From Bacteroidota bacterium (GTDB lineage: Bacteria > Bacteroidota > Bacteroidia > Chitinophagales > Saprospiraceae): a stretch of DNA of 7,888 bases. The stretch spans positions 1 to 7,888 of the forward strand of contig JAJRUR010000163.1 of the NCBI GenBank assembly GCA_024277695.1, read 5' to 3'. This document shows positions 6,615 to 7,888 of the stretch, piece by piece. The first letter of the stretch is position 1. Each line of letters begins with the position of its first letter. Made by a program: the position numbers and the translations under genes. The notes under the pieces were generated by a model. It was given only the letters and a program-made list of their open reading frames with translations, ran no database searches and was not told where the DNA came from.

Positions 6615-7493
6615 TTGATAGCAGCTTTTATATCTTACCTACGAGAAGTCCGAAACTATGCTCAGCATACGCTGGTAGCTTATCAGCATGATGTCGAACA
6701 GTTCCAAACTTTTGTGCTGTCCCATAATCTCACGGAGGACTGGTACAGAGTTGACCATTTTATGCTACGTTCTTGGATCGTGCATCTGATGGAAAACAAA
6801 GTCTCACCACGCAGTATAAATCGAAAAATATCCAGTCTCAAGGCATTTTATAAGTACTTGTTGCGCAATGATATCATTGATTTTAACCCGGTCAGCAAAC
6901 TGGTCAGACCACGATTTGATCGTAAACTCCCCGAAACTATTCGAGCAGTAGAGCCCTCCTTGACACACACAGAAGCCCCTGACTTCAGTACACTGAGAGA
7001 TGATCTTATTTTTGAACTGTTATACCAAACCGGTATGCGACGCTCTGAACTCATCGGACTGCAACAAAAGGATGTTGACTTTTCTGCTGCCCTACTCAAA
7101 GTGTTGGGAAAGGGCAATAAAGAGCGCTTAATCCCCCTGTCCAAGGGTATCCTTGCATTGCTCAAACAGTACTTCAGGATCAAAGAAGAGACACACGGAT
7201 TATCCTCTCCCGACAGCCCACTATTTGTCACCAATAAAGCTAAACAATTGTACCCAAAATTTGTATATAATACAGTGCGTAGAAAACTATTAAACCAAAC
7301 CACCATGAAGACCAAGAGTCCGCATGTATTGAGGCATAGCTTTGCCACACATCTGCTAGACAACGGGGCAGAAATCTATGCGGTAAAAGAGCTATTAGGC
7401 CATGCCAATCTCCATGCCACACAGATCTATACCCATAATTCAATTGAAAAACTCAAAAAAGCCTATAAGCAAGCTTTCCCAAAAGCCAAATAG
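6615..7493 (+). CDS. xerC: Tyrosine recombinase, XerC/XerD type
   Basis: A complete site-specific recombinase of 292 residues from the chosen start, close to the usual 298-300. The N-terminal SAM-like core-binding domain covers about 1-90 (FISYLREVRNYAQHTL, SINRKISSLKAFYKYLL) and the catalytic domain about 125-285. All six active-site residues are visible: Arg142 (TGMRRSEL), Lys166 (GKGNKER), His237 and Arg240 (HVLRH), His263 (LLGH) and nucleophile Tyr272 (QIYTH). Their spacing equals that of E. coli XerD. It should resolve chromosome dimers at dif with FtsK. The position between rpsU and hpf marks it as the housekeeping enzyme, not a mobile-element integrase. No ATG start exists: an upstream ATG at 6573 is followed at once by TGA. 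TTG at 6615 gives MIAAFISYL, like family N-termini; TTG at 6582 or 6585 would add ten or eleven residues. XerC versus XerD naming is uncertain. Confidence 0.9.
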   Translation: MIAAFISYLREVRNYAQHTLVAYQHDVEQFQTFVLSHNLTEDWYRVDHFMLRSWIVHLMENKVSPRSINRKISSLKAFYKYLLRNDIIDFNPVSKLVRPRFDRKLPETIRAVEPSLTHTEAPDFSTLRDDLIFELLYQTGMRRSELIGLQQKDVDFSAALLKVLGKGNKERLIPLSKGILALLKQYFRIKEETHGLSSPDSPLFVTNKAKQLYPKFVYNTVRRKLLNQTTMKTKSPHVLRHSFATHLLDNGAEIYAVKELLGHANLHATQIYTHNSIEKLKKAYKQAFPKAK

Positions 7494-7531
7494 GCTGTTA
7501 AAATAATTACTTAACCAAAAAAGCTGAAACA

Positions 7532-7834
7532 ATGAATATCAATATCGAAAGCATTCACTTCAATACAGACACTAAACTCGACCAATATATCAACAAAAAA
7601 CTAAAAAGACTCGCGCGATATTATGATCGTATCGTAGGAATAGACGTGACCCTCAAACTCGAAAACTCAGGAAGAGTCAAAGACAAAATCGTGGAAATCA
7701 GAGTGCGCATACCGGGAGATGACCTCTTTGCAAAAAGAACCAACAAGAGCTTTGAAAGAGCTGTAGATGCAGCTGTCGAAATCCTTAAGCGAGGCCTCAA
7801 GAGGCGAAAGGAACTCCAATTTGCTAAGAATTGA
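7532..7834 (+). CDS. hpf: Ribosome hibernation-promoting factor, short form (HPF/RaiA family)
   Basis: A 100-residue protein with the beta-alpha-beta-beta-beta-alpha pattern of the HPF/YfiA (ribosomal S30AE) family: MNINIESIHFNTD, a helix TKLDQYINKKLKRLARYYD, strands VGIDVTLKLEN, KIVEIRVRIPGDDLFAK, then the helix SFERAVDAAVEILKRGLKRRKE. It binds the decoding centre of the small subunit and silences ribosomes in stationary phase or starvation. Only the N-terminal domain is present; the C-terminal dimerisation domain of long HPF (about 180 residues) is absent, so this is the short type. It starts 38 bases after xerC and is probably co-transcribed with it; the A-rich leader has no Shine-Dalgarno. 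In related genomes this gene is typically followed by tRNA genes and tuf, which would lie just outside this window. Confidence 0.94.
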   Translation: MNINIESIHFNTDTKLDQYINKKLKRLARYYDRIVGIDVTLKLENSGRVKDKIVEIRVRIPGDDLFAKRTNKSFERAVDAAVEILKRGLKRRKELQFAKN

Positions 7835-7838
7835 TTGC

Positions 7839-7863
7839 ATCAGCTGATTGACGCGCTGTCAAT
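7839..7863. repeat. Two overlapping small palindromes after hpf
   Basis: ATCAGCTGAT (7839-7848) is a perfect 10-bp palindrome. Overlapping it, ATTGAC (7847-7852) and GTCAAT (7858-7863) form a 6-bp stem with a GCGCT loop. No T-tract follows before the window ends, so I do not call a terminator. The remaining bases to 7888 hold nothing I can identify. Confidence 0.35.
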
Positions 7864-7888
7864 AAATGCTACTTGTCTCTTATCTTCA

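Noticed and set aside
6848..7363. A 171-codon open frame on the - strand inside xerC
   Set aside because: It is antisense to a fully conserved recombinase with all catalytic residues, and its product is Ser/Leu/Cys-rich without any motif.
6615..7493. Tyrosine recombinase as a sign of a mobile element or phase-variation integrase
   Set aside because: Its position between rpsU and hpf is the housekeeping Xer location in this phylum, and no att-like direct repeats, tRNA or cargo genes are seen next to it.

Overview
The window looks like a piece of a Bacteroidota chromosome, possibly from the Saprospiria or Chitinophagia side of the phylum (the phylum is well supported, the class is a guess). 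Three large secreted proteins end in type IX secretion (T9SS) C-terminal sorting domains. Gene starts mostly lack a Shine-Dalgarno sequence. Promoter-like TAnnTTTG boxes are present. The right end carries the gene order rpsU - xerC-type recombinase - hpf, which is typical of this phylum.

Left to right: (1) positions 1-804 hold the 3' part of a gene for an extracytoplasmic, probably beta-sandwich surface protein, closed by a strong intrinsic terminator (842-873). (2) Positions 897-6296 hold a secreted-protein block: two paralogous arylsulfotransferase-like beta-propeller proteins (897-2516 and 4599-6296, both +) flank an oppositely oriented gene (2560-4419, -) for a seven-motif FG-GAP/VCBS protein with an ASPIC/UnbV domain (CRTAC1-like). 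All three have signal peptides and T9SS tails. The 179-bp divergent spacer between the minus-strand gene and the second sulfotransferase-like gene contains a perfect inverted repeat, a promoter-like box and a stable hairpin. (3) Positions 6356-7834 hold the core-genome block: ribosomal protein bS21, a complete XerC/D-type tyrosine recombinase and a short ribosome hibernation factor. The last 54 bases contain two overlapping small palindromes and no gene.

The secreted block probably acts outside the outer membrane: T9SS would export the propellers and anchor them to, or release them from, the cell surface. The sulfotransferase-like pair keeps most of the histidines expected in arylsulfotransferases, but appears to have replaced the active-site arginine, differently in each copy, so its chemistry is uncertain. 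The right block serves translation and chromosome dimer resolution and is unrelated in function. No CRISPR array, tRNA, rRNA, insertion sequence or prophage signal was seen. The most interesting part is the duplicated sulfotransferase-like pair with the calcium-binding propeller gene between the copies.
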